Source: an uncultured Oscillospiraceae bacterium (GTDB taxonomy: Bacteria; Bacillota; Clostridia; Oscillospirales; Acutalibacteraceae). Taken from it: 64,000 bases of DNA. The stretch spans positions 113,743-177,742 of the forward strand of contig UQKB01000001.1 of assembly GCA_900541565.1 (NCBI GenBank), in the 5' to 3' direction. A program made the position numbers and the translations under genes. The notes under the pieces were generated by a model. The model saw only the letters and a program-made list of their open reading frames with translations. It was not told the DNA's origin and did no database searches. This document shows, one piece after another, positions 1-8,231 of this stretch (its first letter is position 1; every line of letters begins with the position of its first letter).

Positions 1-13
1 CCTTTCCAATTAA

Positions 14-88
14 TGGGCTATAGCCAAGCGGTAAGGCAACGGACTTTGACTCCGTCACTCGCTGGTTCGAATCCAGCTAGCCCAGCCA
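14..88 (+). tRNA. tRNA-Gln (TTG)
   Basis: Cloverleaf with acceptor arms TGGGCTA/TAGCCCA, anticodon loop holding TTG, T-loop GTTCGAATC and an encoded CCA end. First of three closely spaced tRNA genes on this strand. Confidence 0.95.
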
Positions 89-119
89 AAGCACCGCGGC
101 GCCTGCCGCGGGGAAATAT

Positions 120-196
120 GGAGGCATGGCTCAGCTGGTTAGAGCGTTGCGTTCACATCGCAAAGGTCGTGGGTTCGAGTCCCTCTGCCTCCACCA
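120..196 (+). tRNA. tRNA-Val (CAC)
   Basis: Acceptor GGAGGCA/TGCCTCC, D-loop AGCTGGTTAGA, anticodon loop TTCACAT giving anticodon CAC, T-loop GTTCGAGTC and encoded CCA. It lies 31 bp after tRNA-Gln, so the two are probably co-transcribed. Confidence 0.95.
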
Positions 197-317
197 AATT
201 GTTTGATTGCCTTAGCGCGCAGGTTTTGTACGTTAAGGTTTACTTTTATAAAACCAAAGTGCAGTTGTACAGAGCAGGCAGTATTGGGTTTATTTCAGTT
301 TTTAAATAGGGTTTTAT

Positions 318-391
318 GCGGACATAGTTCACTGGTAGAACATCAGCTTCCCAAGCTGAGGAAGCGGGTTCGATTCCCGTTGTCCGCTCCA
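318..391 (+). tRNA. tRNA-Gly (CCC)
   Basis: Acceptor GCGGACA/TGTCCGC, anticodon loop TTCCCAA with anticodon CCC, T-loop GTTCGATTC, encoded CCA. It is followed at once by a terminator, so it closes the tRNA cluster. Confidence 0.95.
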
Positions 392-393
392 CG

Positions 394-424
394 TCGGAGC
401 AAGTGAAGCTTGCTCCGATTTTTT
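394..424 (+). terminator. Intrinsic terminator after tRNA-Gly
   Basis: A perfect 10-bp stem (394-403 with 409-418), a 5-nt loop, then a run of T. It starts 3 bp after the CCA end of tRNA-Gly. Confidence 0.9.
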
Positions 425-598
425 ATTTTATAAAAACCAGTCGTCCATTTTGCAGCGATTCCCTTGCTCCCTTGCCTTTGCCCTTATAAGCGATTAGGGA
501 AGAGTGAGCTTGTGTGAACCCGTATAAAGAAATAAAGCGAACGCATTGCGATAAATCCTTTGTTTTCAAGGAGCGCGGAGAATTTTAATAAAACACTG

Positions 599-626
599 TA
601 ACCTCTGTTAAGAGGTTATAATTTTT
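599..626. terminator. Hairpin downstream of the GNAT gene
   Basis: An 8-bp perfect inverted repeat (599-606 with 611-618) with a 4-nt loop, just past the 3' end of the minus-strand acetyltransferase gene. The T-rich tail is on the plus side, so its direction is uncertain. It may be a weak bidirectional terminator. Confidence 0.4.
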
Positions 627-651
627 GGAAAAAGGAATTTATACTTTGCTG

Positions 652-1125
652 TCACAGATATGCTATCATAATATATTCCTCGCCCTTTTCACCTACAACA
701 TTAAATCCAACTTTCTTGTACATTTTTACTGCATAATTCGCTTTCTGAACAGACAGGGACACCTTTGAATAACCATTTGATTTTAGTGTGGATAGTAATT
801 GCTTCAATAGTGATGTTCCAATTCCTAACCCTCTATATTCTTTATATACAGACATAGCAAGAGATGGGGTATCGTCATCAATGTGTCCATAATCATTCAT
901 GATTCGTACCCAGATGGCACCTACAATATTTCCCTGTACTTCTGCAACTAAAGCCGTATCGTGTTTTTGTTTTCCAAACCCGAAGATATATTCTTGTAAT
1001 TCTGGACAAGCTATCACTGATTTAGGTGGCGGTTTCATACCGTCCGGAATATAAATTGCTTCATACAAAAAATCACTTAACAATACGTATTCTTCCTTTT
1101 TCATTTCTCGTATTATATAGTCCAT
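652..1125 (-). CDS. GNAT family N-acetyltransferase
   Basis: Predicted cytoplasmic acetyl-CoA-dependent N-acetyltransferase of 157 residues, the normal size for a single GNAT domain. The acetyl-CoA loop is seen as YRGLGIGTSLL (about residues 95-105), followed by the usual strand and helix with SVQKANYAVKMYKKVGF. The substrate cannot be told from sequence. The gene is AT-rich compared with the housekeeping genes, and a second GNAT gene lies upstream on the same strand behind its own terminator, so the two are probably separate units. Product class is solid; function is open. Confidence 0.85.
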   Translation of the reverse strand: MDYIIREMKKEEYVLLSDFLYEAIYIPDGMKPPPKSVIACPELQEYIFGFGKQKHDTALVAEVQGNIVGAIWVRIMNDYGHIDDDTPSLAMSVYKEYRGLGIGTSLLKQLLSTLKSNGYSKVSLSVQKANYAVKMYKKVGFNVVGEKGEEYIMIAYL

Positions 1126-1197
1126 AACTCAACCCCAAATTCTGACTCTTTCTGATTATACCGTACTAGGTTTCAACAAAAAAGGATGCTATGCCCC

Positions 1198-1222
1198 AAA
1201 AAAAGCCCCGCCGGAGCGGGGC
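1198..1222 (-). terminator. Intrinsic terminator (minus strand)
   Basis: Perfect 7-bp GC-rich stem (1205-1211 with 1216-1222) and a 4-nt loop. Seven A on the plus strand give a U-run on the minus strand. It ends the unit holding the second GNAT gene. Confidence 0.85.
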
Positions 1223-1245
1223 CGCGCAAAGCAACAAATGTGGTT

Positions 1246-1680
1246 TTATTTCTCAAACTTCATCGGTGTAAATCTTATGCCATCAGCTAATTGTTCACTG
1301 TCCATATCTACAAAACCTAATTTATGATAAACAGGTACAGCATATGGAGAAGAATGAACCGTAAAGAATAAATTCTGACTATTGTTTAAAACATACTCCC
1401 ATAACTTTTTACCAATACCTTGTCTATGATACTGGGCTTTAACAAAAAAACAGCAAATATGTTTTCGGTTCTCATTTGTGGCAATAACACCCCTTAACTC
1501 TTCGTTTTCGTATGCTCCAAAAAATTCTAATGATTGAATGATTTCTTTATTTCTAATAAAATCTCTAAATGATTGTACGCCTTCCTCAGAATAATCAGGC
1601 GCTTCAAACTGTAAAAATGTTTTCCAGATAAGGTCGACAGCAGAATCAATTTGAGCATACTTTATTTTTCTGATTTCCAT
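1246..1680 (-). CDS. GNAT family N-acetyltransferase
   Basis: Second predicted GNAT acetyltransferase, 144 residues from the ATG at 1680, which has a GAGG ribosome site 8 nt upstream; a GTG three codons earlier is less well placed. The acetyl-CoA binding loop reads YHRQGIGKKLWEY, and the C-terminal half has VHSSPYAVPVYHKLGF, typical of the fold. It probably heads downstream of the small membrane protein and metallophosphoesterase genes on the same strand (gaps of 34 and 15 bp), so the three may form one operon. Substrate unknown. Confidence 0.85.
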   Translation of the reverse strand: MEIRKIKYAQIDSAVDLIWKTFLQFEAPDYSEEGVQSFRDFIRNKEIIQSLEFFGAYENEELRGVIATNENRKHICCFFVKAQYHRQGIGKKLWEYVLNNSQNLFFTVHSSPYAVPVYHKLGFVDMDSEQLADGIRFTPMKFEK

Positions 1681-1713
1681 ACATGACACCTCATCTAATT
1701 CTAAATTCTCGCA

Positions 1714-2106
1714 TTATTTCACTATTTTTTTATTTCCAAAATATTGTGTCAAGATTAAAATTAAAGCAGTAGTTGCAAGTATTCCATCCATTATTCCTGC
1801 TGGTAGCATAAACATCATTAAAGCCATTGTAATAACACAATTTATTACTGATAATGCCAAGCCCCACATTTTGTTTTTCCATAAACCAAATGCTCCTATA
1901 ATTCTTACAATTCCATAAATTGCTCCCATTACAAGCATTAAATTCATATTATCTTTAAAATATGGAACGATAAAAGAAAAATATTGATTTACATCAAATT
2001 TATCACTATCCATAAAAAATATAGGAATAAGGCATAAACAACCTCCAATTTCTATAAATGCTCCGTGTATAAACATCAATATTGATGCGATTTTATATTT
2101 CTTCAT
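1714..2106 (-). CDS. Small multi-pass membrane protein, unknown
   Basis: 130 residues with four hydrophobic segments at about 5-30, 50-78, 82-100 and 103-122, so an integral membrane protein. I see no catalytic motif and do not recognise a named family. It lies 15 bp from the metallophosphoesterase gene upstream, and the acetyltransferase gene follows, which suggests co-transcription. The AT-rich codon use matches its neighbours in the 600-3000 block. Confidence 0.7.
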   Translation of the reverse strand: MKKYKIASILMFIHGAFIEIGGCLCLIPIFFMDSDKFDVNQYFSFIVPYFKDNMNLMLVMGAIYGIVRIIGAFGLWKNKMWGLALSVINCVITMALMMFMLPAGIMDGILATTALILILTQYFGNKKIVK

Positions 2107-2120
2107 AGCTTATATCTCCT

Positions 2121-2984
2121 TTACGACTTACTAATTTGTGATTTGTACGATGATTCTCTTTGTAAAGTGACTACAACCAGTTCTGGCCTGTTATTTATCC
2201 TAAAAGGGAAAATACTATTACCAATGCCGCGACTTACGATCATAGTTGTATGATTTTTATGAAATGCTCCGCTTGTATATTTGGGAAATAAGCCTTGCCT
2301 TGGAGCAAAAATCCCTCCTGCAAATGGTAATCTGATTTGTCCTCCATGCGCATGCCCTGTAAGGACTAAATCCATTTTTTCCTTTACATATATGTCAAAC
2401 ATTTCAGGTCTATGTAATAGCAAAATCGTATAAATTTCTTTATTGTATTCTATATCGTTGATTGTGTTTTTTATTATAGTAGATACATCTGCGGATCCCT
2501 TGTGTTTGAATCCAGGGTCATCTATTCCAAGCAGATTGATATTTGACGAATGATTTCTGATTTTTTCCAGCTTATTATTCAATAGAATTACATCTTCATT
2601 TGCAAGCTTGGTTTTTAATTCGTGATAATTTTGTATTCTTGCTTCGTGATTTCCGGATACAAAATAGATGGGGGCGATATCTTTGATTTTTTTTATAAAA
2701 TGGATTGCTGCATCTATATTTGTTCTTCTGGAATCAATCAAATCTCCTGTTAAAACAATACTGTTCGGTTTTTGATTTTTTATTTCGTTTATTAAACTAT
2801 TTCTTAATTTTTCTGATGTAGTATTATGAAAATCTGAAATTTGAACGATTTTATAATCATTAAAATCATTTGGAATTTTTTTACCAGAAATTTTATAATT
2901 CCGAACTTCCAGCTGCGTATTCTCAAAGTACAAGTAAAATATTAAAAAAAAGAATAGGATAATCATGATAAAAATAAAAATCAT
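2121..2984 (-). CDS. Membrane-anchored metallophosphoesterase (YkuE/YaeI-like)
   Basis: Calcineurin-like metallophosphoesterase of 287 residues. An N-terminal hydrophobic segment (about 1-20) would anchor it in the membrane. Metal-binding motifs are present in order: SDFHN (about 50), GDLIDSR (about 80), GNHEAR (about 111) and GHAHGGQ (about 211). The YaeI/YkuE group acts on phospholipid headgroups or UDP-sugar lipids, but the substrate here is an inference. First gene of the minus-strand group; the promoter should lie in the AT-rich 2990-3100 stretch. Confidence 0.88.
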   Translation of the reverse strand: MIFIFIMIILFFFLIFYLYFENTQLEVRNYKISGKKIPNDFNDYKIVQISDFHNTTSEKLRNSLINEIKNQKPNSIVLTGDLIDSRRTNIDAAIHFIKKIKDIAPIYFVSGNHEARIQNYHELKTKLANEDVILLNNKLEKIRNHSSNINLLGIDDPGFKHKGSADVSTIIKNTINDIEYNKEIYTILLLHRPEMFDIYVKEKMDLVLTGHAHGGQIRLPFAGGIFAPRQGLFPKYTSGAFHKNHTTMIVSRGIGNSIFPFRINNRPELVVVTLQRESSYKSQISKS

Positions 2985-3015
2985 TCATCTGCTCCTATCT
3001 GCAAAAACCATTTTT

Positions 3016-3038
3016 CAACAAATAACTTATATTTGTTG
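3016..3038. repeat. Inverted repeat between divergent units
   Basis: Perfect 9-bp arms (3016-3024 and 3030-3038) with a 5-bp centre, located between the minus-strand phosphoesterase gene and the plus-strand locus. Its position suits an operator or a leader hairpin; I do not recognise the regulator. Confidence 0.45.
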
Positions 3039-3220
3039 TGCTCATTATATCATTTTAAAAAAGCATAATCTATATTTTGCCGAAATATAGCCATAAAATA
3101 TGGTACAGAAGCGCAGCTTTGGGTGTACAAATTTAAATCAAATGGAAAGCTGCACATCGCTTTTCCATATGCTATGAAAGCTTTTACACCAAAGAAAAGA
3201 ATAAAAAATACATTTCACGC

Positions 3221-3268
3221 AGAAAAAGCGACATCTCACGCAAGAGATATGCCTTTTCTGTTTTTTTT
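3221..3268 (+). terminator. Candidate terminator or attenuator ahead of the 3325 locus
   Basis: An imperfect stem of about 16 bp (3221-3237 with 3244-3259) is followed directly by eight T. With no complete gene before it on this strand, it could be a leader attenuator for the genes starting at 3325. Confidence 0.5.
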
Positions 3269-3324
3269 ATTTATAATGATAGAAAAAGGAATGGAACAGA
3301 ATCAGCAAGGGAAGGTGATGGGTT

Positions 3325-3603
3325 ATGAAATGGTTTCGCAGAAAAAAGAAAAACCAAAGCCTGCATTTTGAAGACGCCGCCCGTTTTAACTGGGCGTTGG
3401 ATACCAATCAGGAACTTCGGGACGGGATAGCGAAACTGGCCGAGCAGTTTCCCAACCTGACGGAGGAGGAGTACATCCAAAAGGTGTTGGAATTGTTTCG
3501 GAGGGCTGGCCTGGAGCTGACCGGAGAGGAATTAAAAATGCTGCTGGCGCTCAGGAAGGAAACCGACCGGATGCTGCTGCGGAGAACGCAGAAAGGAGAA
3601 TAA
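3325..3603 (+). CDS. Small charged hypothetical protein
   Basis: 92 residues, highly charged, with a basic N-terminus (KWFRRKKK) and mostly predicted helix. No signal peptide or known motif is visible and I do not recognise the family. The ATG at 3325 follows AGGGAAGGTGATGG. It ends 6 bp before the lipoprotein gene, so it is probably the first gene of that unit. Confidence 0.6.
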   Translation: MKWFRRKKKNQSLHFEDAARFNWALDTNQELRDGIAKLAEQFPNLTEEEYIQKVLELFRRAGLELTGEELKMLLALRKETDRMLLRRTQKGE

Positions 3604-3609
3604 ACACAG

Positions 3610-4341
3610 GTGAAGAAAGGACAAATGCTGCTGTTCTTTTTGACTGTTTTAATGCTGATGATTTTAACGGGCTGCACGGGAGAAAAAGTTGTGTCCAACG
3701 ATAATCTGTGGAAATCTGCTATGGCCGATGCGGTTTTCAGCGAAGATGCAGAAGTTCATAAACTGGTTACCCTGACAAGGGAAGATCCTCACGTAATTTG
3801 GGACGACGCCGGGAAACGGGTGCTGCTGCTGAGCTGGCACAACTATGACGACAAATGCGCACCCGGCAGTTCCATCAAGCAGGAATATGGAGATATCTGG
3901 GCCACTTCCGCCGGTGAAATGCAGGCATGGTATGCAGAAAACCATGCAGAGGTGGAAAATTGGAACCTGCGATTTGCCCAGTTGCTTGGCGTTCATGAAG
4001 ATGAAGGATATACCCGGTTCAGCGCCTTTTGGGTAGCACCGGAGGACGTTATACGCCCGGCGTATATTACGGATGTGACAAAGCAAATGAAAAACGATTA
4101 TACTGCCGTAGCAGATGAAACATATACATATAAAGAATGGTTCGATAAAAATATCCTTTGGTCTTACTTTGAAAGCGATTATCCCTGGACACGGCTTGGT
4201 TATACCTATGACTGGAGCGGTGGGGAATCGGAGTATGGTCTGACGGAGTTTTTGGTTTCCGACGGCAGTAAAACCGAAATTGCATTTACCTGCTCCACAG
4301 AGGAATTTGTGGATTGGCTTAGAGTGCAGCTGCAATCGTGA
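3610..4341 (+). CDS. Hypothetical lipoprotein
   Basis: 243 residues beginning with a lipoprotein signal: basic start, hydrophobic core, and lipobox LTGC with Cys22. The mature part is acidic and rich in Trp and Tyr (for example the WSYFESDYPWTRLGYTYDWSGG region split around residue 185) and has no motif I can name. The start is GTG at 3610. It is likely anchored on the outer face of the membrane. It lies in the same direction as the partner-switching genes and may be a surface or sensor component, but that is only positional. Confidence 0.65.
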   Translation: MKKGQMLLFFLTVLMLMILTGCTGEKVVSNDNLWKSAMADAVFSEDAEVHKLVTLTREDPHVIWDDAGKRVLLLSWHNYDDKCAPGSSIKQEYGDIWATSAGEMQAWYAENHAEVENWNLRFAQLLGVHEDEGYTRFSAFWVAPEDVIRPAYITDVTKQMKNDYTAVADETYTYKEWFDKNILWSYFESDYPWTRLGYTYDWSGGESEYGLTEFLVSDGSKTEIAFTCSTEEFVDWLRVQLQS

Positions 4342-4378
4342 TAGAGAAGACCACAGCAAACAGAAAGGAAAGAAAACG

Positions 4379-4576
4379 ATGGAAAACAAATGTGACAATA
4401 ACCGGGACTGCCCCTGCACCTACGACTGCCCACGGCATGGAAAATGCTGTGCCTGTGTAGCCCACCACCGTGACCATGATGAGGGGGTTCCGGGCTGCTT
4501 CTTTTCCAAAAAGGCGGAGGCCACCTATGACCGGAGTATCAGGGCGCTGGCTATAGATCACGGTATTATCAAATAG
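4379..4576 (+). CDS. Cys-rich small protein (DUF6485-like)
   Basis: 65 residues with nine cysteines, six of them in the first half in a CxC...C...HGKCC.C pattern, followed by a histidine pair and PGCF. This matches small Cys-rich proteins common in Clostridia that are annotated as DUF6485; metal binding is likely but unproven. I chose ATG 4379 because AGAAAGGAAAG precedes it; the longer reading upstream overlaps the lipoprotein gene in another frame. Confidence 0.65.
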   Translation: MENKCDNNRDCPCTYDCPRHGKCCACVAHHRDHDEGVPGCFFSKKAEATYDRSIRALAIDHGIIK

Positions 4577-4630
4577 AGAAGCAATACGGGATGATGGTAA
4601 AAGAAGAAATTAAAGGAACAAAATAAGCCG

Positions 4631-4804
4631 GTGTTGCTGACGCAGCTGGGTACCCCCAGCAAAAGCCATCGCGCTTGCTGTCACAGGAAATATTATCCTG
4701 CATTTCTTTATGACTTCCTGCGGTATTTCCTGTCTGCAGCCGAAGTCGGCTTTGTCCGCCAACCAATGGGGGATGCTGGATTAAAGATTTTTAAGAAGGA
4801 GTGA
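4631..4804 (+). CDS. Doubtful short reading frame before the ABC gene
   Basis: A 57-codon frame from GTG 4631 that ends by overlapping the ribosome site of the transporter gene. Its last 35 codons look protein-like (aromatic and charged residues in a helix-like pattern), but there is no clear ribosome site. It may be a remnant of a longer gene or noise. The stretch 4577-4800 holds nothing else I can support. Confidence 0.25.
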   Translation: MLLTQLGTPSKSHRACCHRKYYPAFLYDFLRYFLSAAEVGFVRQPMGDAGLKIFKKE

Positions 4805-4809
4805 ACAGT

Positions 4810-7800
4810 GTGAATCACACCAAAACAAAAATATCGGCAGTCCTCCTCTGTGTTGTGAGTTTGTTGAGTCTGCTGCTTGGCGGCTGTGCCGAAGAACAAC
4901 AGGAACAGATCACCAATATCCGTCAGTTGGATGGAAAAAGCATTGGAGTAATGACCGGCTCGACTTTTGACCAGTATACAGACCAATTTATCCATGATGC
5001 GAAAAAGGAATATTACAACGCCTATGCAGATCTGGCCTTGGCAGTTCAACAGGGGAAAATTTCCGCATTTTTAATGGATGAACCTATGGCGCGGGTACTG
5101 TGTCAAGAGAATGCGGGGATTACTTATCTTGCGGATTATCTGACCGAAGACGGCTACGCCTTTGCTTTTCCAAAAGACGAAGATGGCGCCCGGCTGCGGG
5201 ATCAGATGAACGAATTTCTGGCAAAGTGCAAAACAGACGGCACGCTGGAAGAAATTGAAACGATATGGTTTGGAACAAATGAAAGCCTGAAGACCGTTGC
5301 GGACTGGACCGCATTGCCTGCCCAAAACGGTACCGTGGACTTTGCTGCCAAAATTGGCAGCGCCCCGTTTGCCTACGTAAAAGATAACCGGACAGTAGGC
5401 TATGACGTGGACATTATCATTCGCTTCTGCCAGGAATACGGCTATGGACTCAATATACATAATGTGGAAGTGGCATCCTTTATCTCTGGTATTGAGACCG
5501 GAAAATACGACCTGGGTGCCGCCGGCTTTACAGTGACGGAAGAGCGGGCCGAAAGCATGTATTTTTCTGATCCGGATTATTCCGGCGGCATCGTGGCCGT
5601 GGTGGCGCAGACCGATCAGGGCCAGACCCGTTTTCAAACGCTACAGGATTTTTCCGGCGCTGAGGTCGGCGCGGTTACAGGCACAACCCATGACCAAATT
5701 TTGGATAATGTGGTCAGCGGTGTTCATTATAACTATTATGATGACTTTTCTTCCCAATTACTGGCGCTGCAGACAGGGACTCTGGATGCGATTATAACAG
5801 ATAAGCCCATTGCCCAGCTGGCCATTGCCCGGCAGCCCAATTTGGCAATTTTTCCGGAAACAGTAGCGCCCGACAGCTATGGCCTGGCTTTGGCAAAGAA
5901 CAGCCCGCTTACGGACCAGGTCAGTTCCATCATAGAGCAATATCAGGCGGATGGAACGCTGGAAGCCTTACAGGAAAAATGGTTCAGTGCAGATGAAAGT
6001 CAGAAGGTAATTGACGTAGGGGAGTATGACGCACCCAACGGCACCCTGCATTATTTCCACGATTCCACATTGGAACCCATGAGCTATGTGGGTGGGAACG
6101 GTCAATCCCTGGGATATGAGGTGGAACTGGTTTACCTTATCGCAAAGGAATTGGGAATGGAGCTGGAGATTACGCAGGGGGCTTTTAACGCTCTGATCCC
6201 CATGCTCACCAGCGGCAGGGCAGATATTGCTTCCGGCTCTATCAGTATTACGCAGGAGCGCAGAGAAAGCATTGATTTTGCTACCGCCCATTACACCGGC
6301 GGCACGGTCATGCTGGTTCGAAGCGAAGATATGGGCGTAGCAGTGAAGGCGGAGAATACAAACTTCTGGACCGGAATCTCCGACAGCTTTTATAAAAATT
6401 TTATTGAGGAAAACCGGTGGCAAATGATTCTCTCCGGGTTGGGTGTCACCTTTGTTATCTCCATTTTTTCGGCTTTGTTTGGTACAGTTCTGGGTTTTGG
6501 GCTGTGTTTTATACGCCGCAGCCGCAGCCGGGTAGCTGCCGGAATCACAGCGGCTTTTATCCGCCTGATCCAGGGGATTCCAGTACTGGTGCTGCTGATG
6601 GTTTTGTTCTATGTAATATTTGCCAGCACCACATTAGACGGTATCTTTGTAGCCATTATCGCCTTTTCCATCAACTTTGCGGTGTATGTGTCTGAAATGA
6701 TCCGCACCGGAATCAACGCGGTGGATACCGGGCAATGGGAGGCTGCCGCCGCTATTGGCTTTGGCCGGGTGAAAACCTTTACCAAAATTATTGCGCCCCA
6801 GGCAGCGCGGCATATTTTGCCTGTTTACAAGGGCGAGTTTATCTCTATGGTAAAAATGACCTCTGTGGTGGGGTATATTGCGGTGCAAGATCTAACCAAG
6901 GTGACCGATATTATCCGCAGCCGTACTTTCGAGGCTTTTTTTCCGCTGATTGTAACGGCAATTATTTACTTTCTGCTGGCATGGGGGCTGACTTTGCTGC
7001 TGGGAATTGTGGAAAAGAAAATTGATCCCAAACGCCGCAGGAAAAAGATAAAAGGAATGGTCGCGGGTCTGGAAGCGGGGGCGGATCCACAAACGGATAG
7101 AACCGCCGTACAGGAAAAAGAACCAATTATTACCGTGTCGCACTTAAAAAAGGTCTACTCCAACGTAACACCCCTGAAAGATGTCAGCACGAAAATCTGC
7201 AAAGGAGAGGTCATCTCTATCATTGGTCCCTCCGGTACAGGAAAAAGCACCCTGCTGCGCTGCCTTAATCGGCTGGAAACACCGACAGACGGGCAAATTC
7301 AGGTGTTTGGAACAGAGGTTACCAACGCCAAAACGGCAGAATTGAATGCTGTGCGCCGCCACATGGGAATGGTGTTTCAAAGCTTTAACCTTTTTGCGCA
7401 TTTAACCGTGATTGAAAACATTATGCTTGGTCCGGTGGAGCTGCTGGGCTGTACGCGGCAACAGGCATATGCACAGGGCATGCAGATGCTCAGAAGCGTG
7501 GGACTGGCAGAGAAGGCTCTGAACTACCCGGATGAACTGTCCGGCGGGCAGAAACAGCGTGTTGCCATTGCCCGGACCTTGGGTATGCAGCCGGAAATCG
7601 TGCTGTTTGACGAACCTACCAGTGCGTTGGATCCCACAATGGTAGGTGAAGTGCTTTCGGTTATCCGAAATTTAGCCAACCAGGGGTTGACCATGCTGAT
7701 TGTTACACACGAAATGAAATTTGCAAGGGACGTTTCCTCACGGGTTTTCTATATGGATGAAGGCATCATTTACGAGGAAGGCACACCGCAGCAGATATTT

Positions 7801-8211
7801 GAAGCGCCGAAAACCGACCGCTGCCGCGCCTTTGTCAAACGCCTGAAAACGTTCCATTATGAAATACACGCAAGAACGTTTGATTTTATTGGTGCGGCGA
7901 CCGAAATAGACAACTTTGCCCGCAAGCAGCTGCTGGGAGCACAGCAGTCCTTGAAATACCAGCAAATATTTGAGGAATTGTGTGTTGCCGCCATTTTGCC
8001 AAGCCTGCCGGACGGCGGCTGGACGCTGTCCTTTGATGCCGCCTGCCATGAAGACGGCAGTGCGTGTGAAGCCGTTATCCGCTGGCAGGGTGTTTCCTTC
8101 AATCCTTTGACACAGGGGGACGAATTAAGTGTAAAATTGGCCGTTGCCAGAACCAAAGAAAGTTTTTATGCTTATGACGGCGGCGTCAATACCATAACTA
8201 TTATTTTTTAA
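4810..8211 (+). CDS. Fused polar amino-acid ABC transporter with kinase-like C-terminal domain
   Basis: A single chain of 1133 residues carrying a whole importer. Order: lipoprotein signal with Cys26 (LGGC); a segment like the second lobe of a family-3 binding protein (about 35-155); a complete family-3 binding domain (about 174-392); a segment like a first lobe (about 412-505); an HisM-type permease with several membrane helices (about 537-735, EAAAAIGFG loop); an ATPase with Walker A GPSGTGKST (about 806-814), LSGGQKQR (about 910), Walker B VLFDEPTSALD and the switch His of VTHEMKFA; and a C-terminal domain (about 1015-1133) resembling RsbW-type HATPase folds (FNPL and GGVN motifs) but lacking the N-box Asn and glycine-rich lid. 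Start GTG 4810 has AAGGAG 8 nt upstream. Such importers usually use separate polypeptides. Predicted role: import or sensing of a polar amino acid, linked by the tail to the STAS/kinase/phosphatase genes downstream. Confidence 0.9.
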   Translation: MNHTKTKISAVLLCVVSLLSLLLGGCAEEQQEQITNIRQLDGKSIGVMTGSTFDQYTDQFIHDAKKEYYNAYADLALAVQQGKISAFLMDEPMARVLCQENAGITYLADYLTEDGYAFAFPKDEDGARLRDQMNEFLAKCKTDGTLEEIETIWFGTNESLKTVADWTALPAQNGTVDFAAKIGSAPFAYVKDNRTVGYDVDIIIRFCQEYGYGLNIHNVEVASFISGIETGKYDLGAAGFTVTEERAESMYFSDPDYSGGIVAVVAQTDQGQTRFQTLQDFSGAEVGAVTGTTHDQILDNVVSGVHYNYYDDFSSQLLALQTGTLDAIITDKPIAQLAIARQPNLAIFPETVAPDSYGLALAKNSPLTDQVSSIIEQYQADGTLEALQEKWFSADESQKVIDVGEYDAPNGTLHYFHDSTLEPMSYVGGNGQSLGYEVELVYLIAKELGMELEITQGAFNALIPMLTSGRADIASGSISITQERRESIDFATAHYTGGTVMLVRSEDMGVAVKAENTNFWTGISDSFYKNFIEENRWQMILSGLGVTFVISIFSALFGTVLGFGLCFIRRSRSRVAAGITAAFIRLIQGIPVLVLLMVLFYVIFASTTLDGIFVAIIAFSINFAVYVSEMIRTGINAVDTGQWEAAAAIGFGRVKTFTKIIAPQAARHILPVYKGEFISMVKMTSVVGYIAVQDLTKVTDIIRSRTFEAFFPLIVTAIIYFLLAWGLTLLLGIVEKKIDPKRRRKKIKGMVAGLEAGADPQTDRTAVQEKEPIITVSHLKKVYSNVTPLKDVSTKICKGEVISIIGPSGTGKSTLLRCLNRLETPTDGQIQVFGTEVTNAKTAELNAVRRHMGMVFQSFNLFAHLTVIENIMLGPVELLGCTRQQAYAQGMQMLRSVGLAEKALNYPDELSGGQKQRVAIARTLGMQPEIVLFDEPTSALDPTMVGEVLSVIRNLANQGLTMLIVTHEMKFARDVSSRVFYMDEGIIYEEGTPQQIFEAPKTDRCRAFVKRLKTFHYEIHARTFDFIGAATEIDNFARKQLLGAQQSLKYQQIFEELCVAAILPSLPDGGWTLSFDAACHEDGSACEAVIRWQGVSFNPLTQGDELSVKLAVARTKESFYAYDGGVNTITIIF

Positions 8212-8231
8212 AAGAGAAAGGGGTAAATAAA

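Noticed and set aside
3123..3371. 82-codon plus-strand frame
   Set aside because: No ribosome site, covers a hairpin and T-run, and overlaps the better supported gene at 3325.
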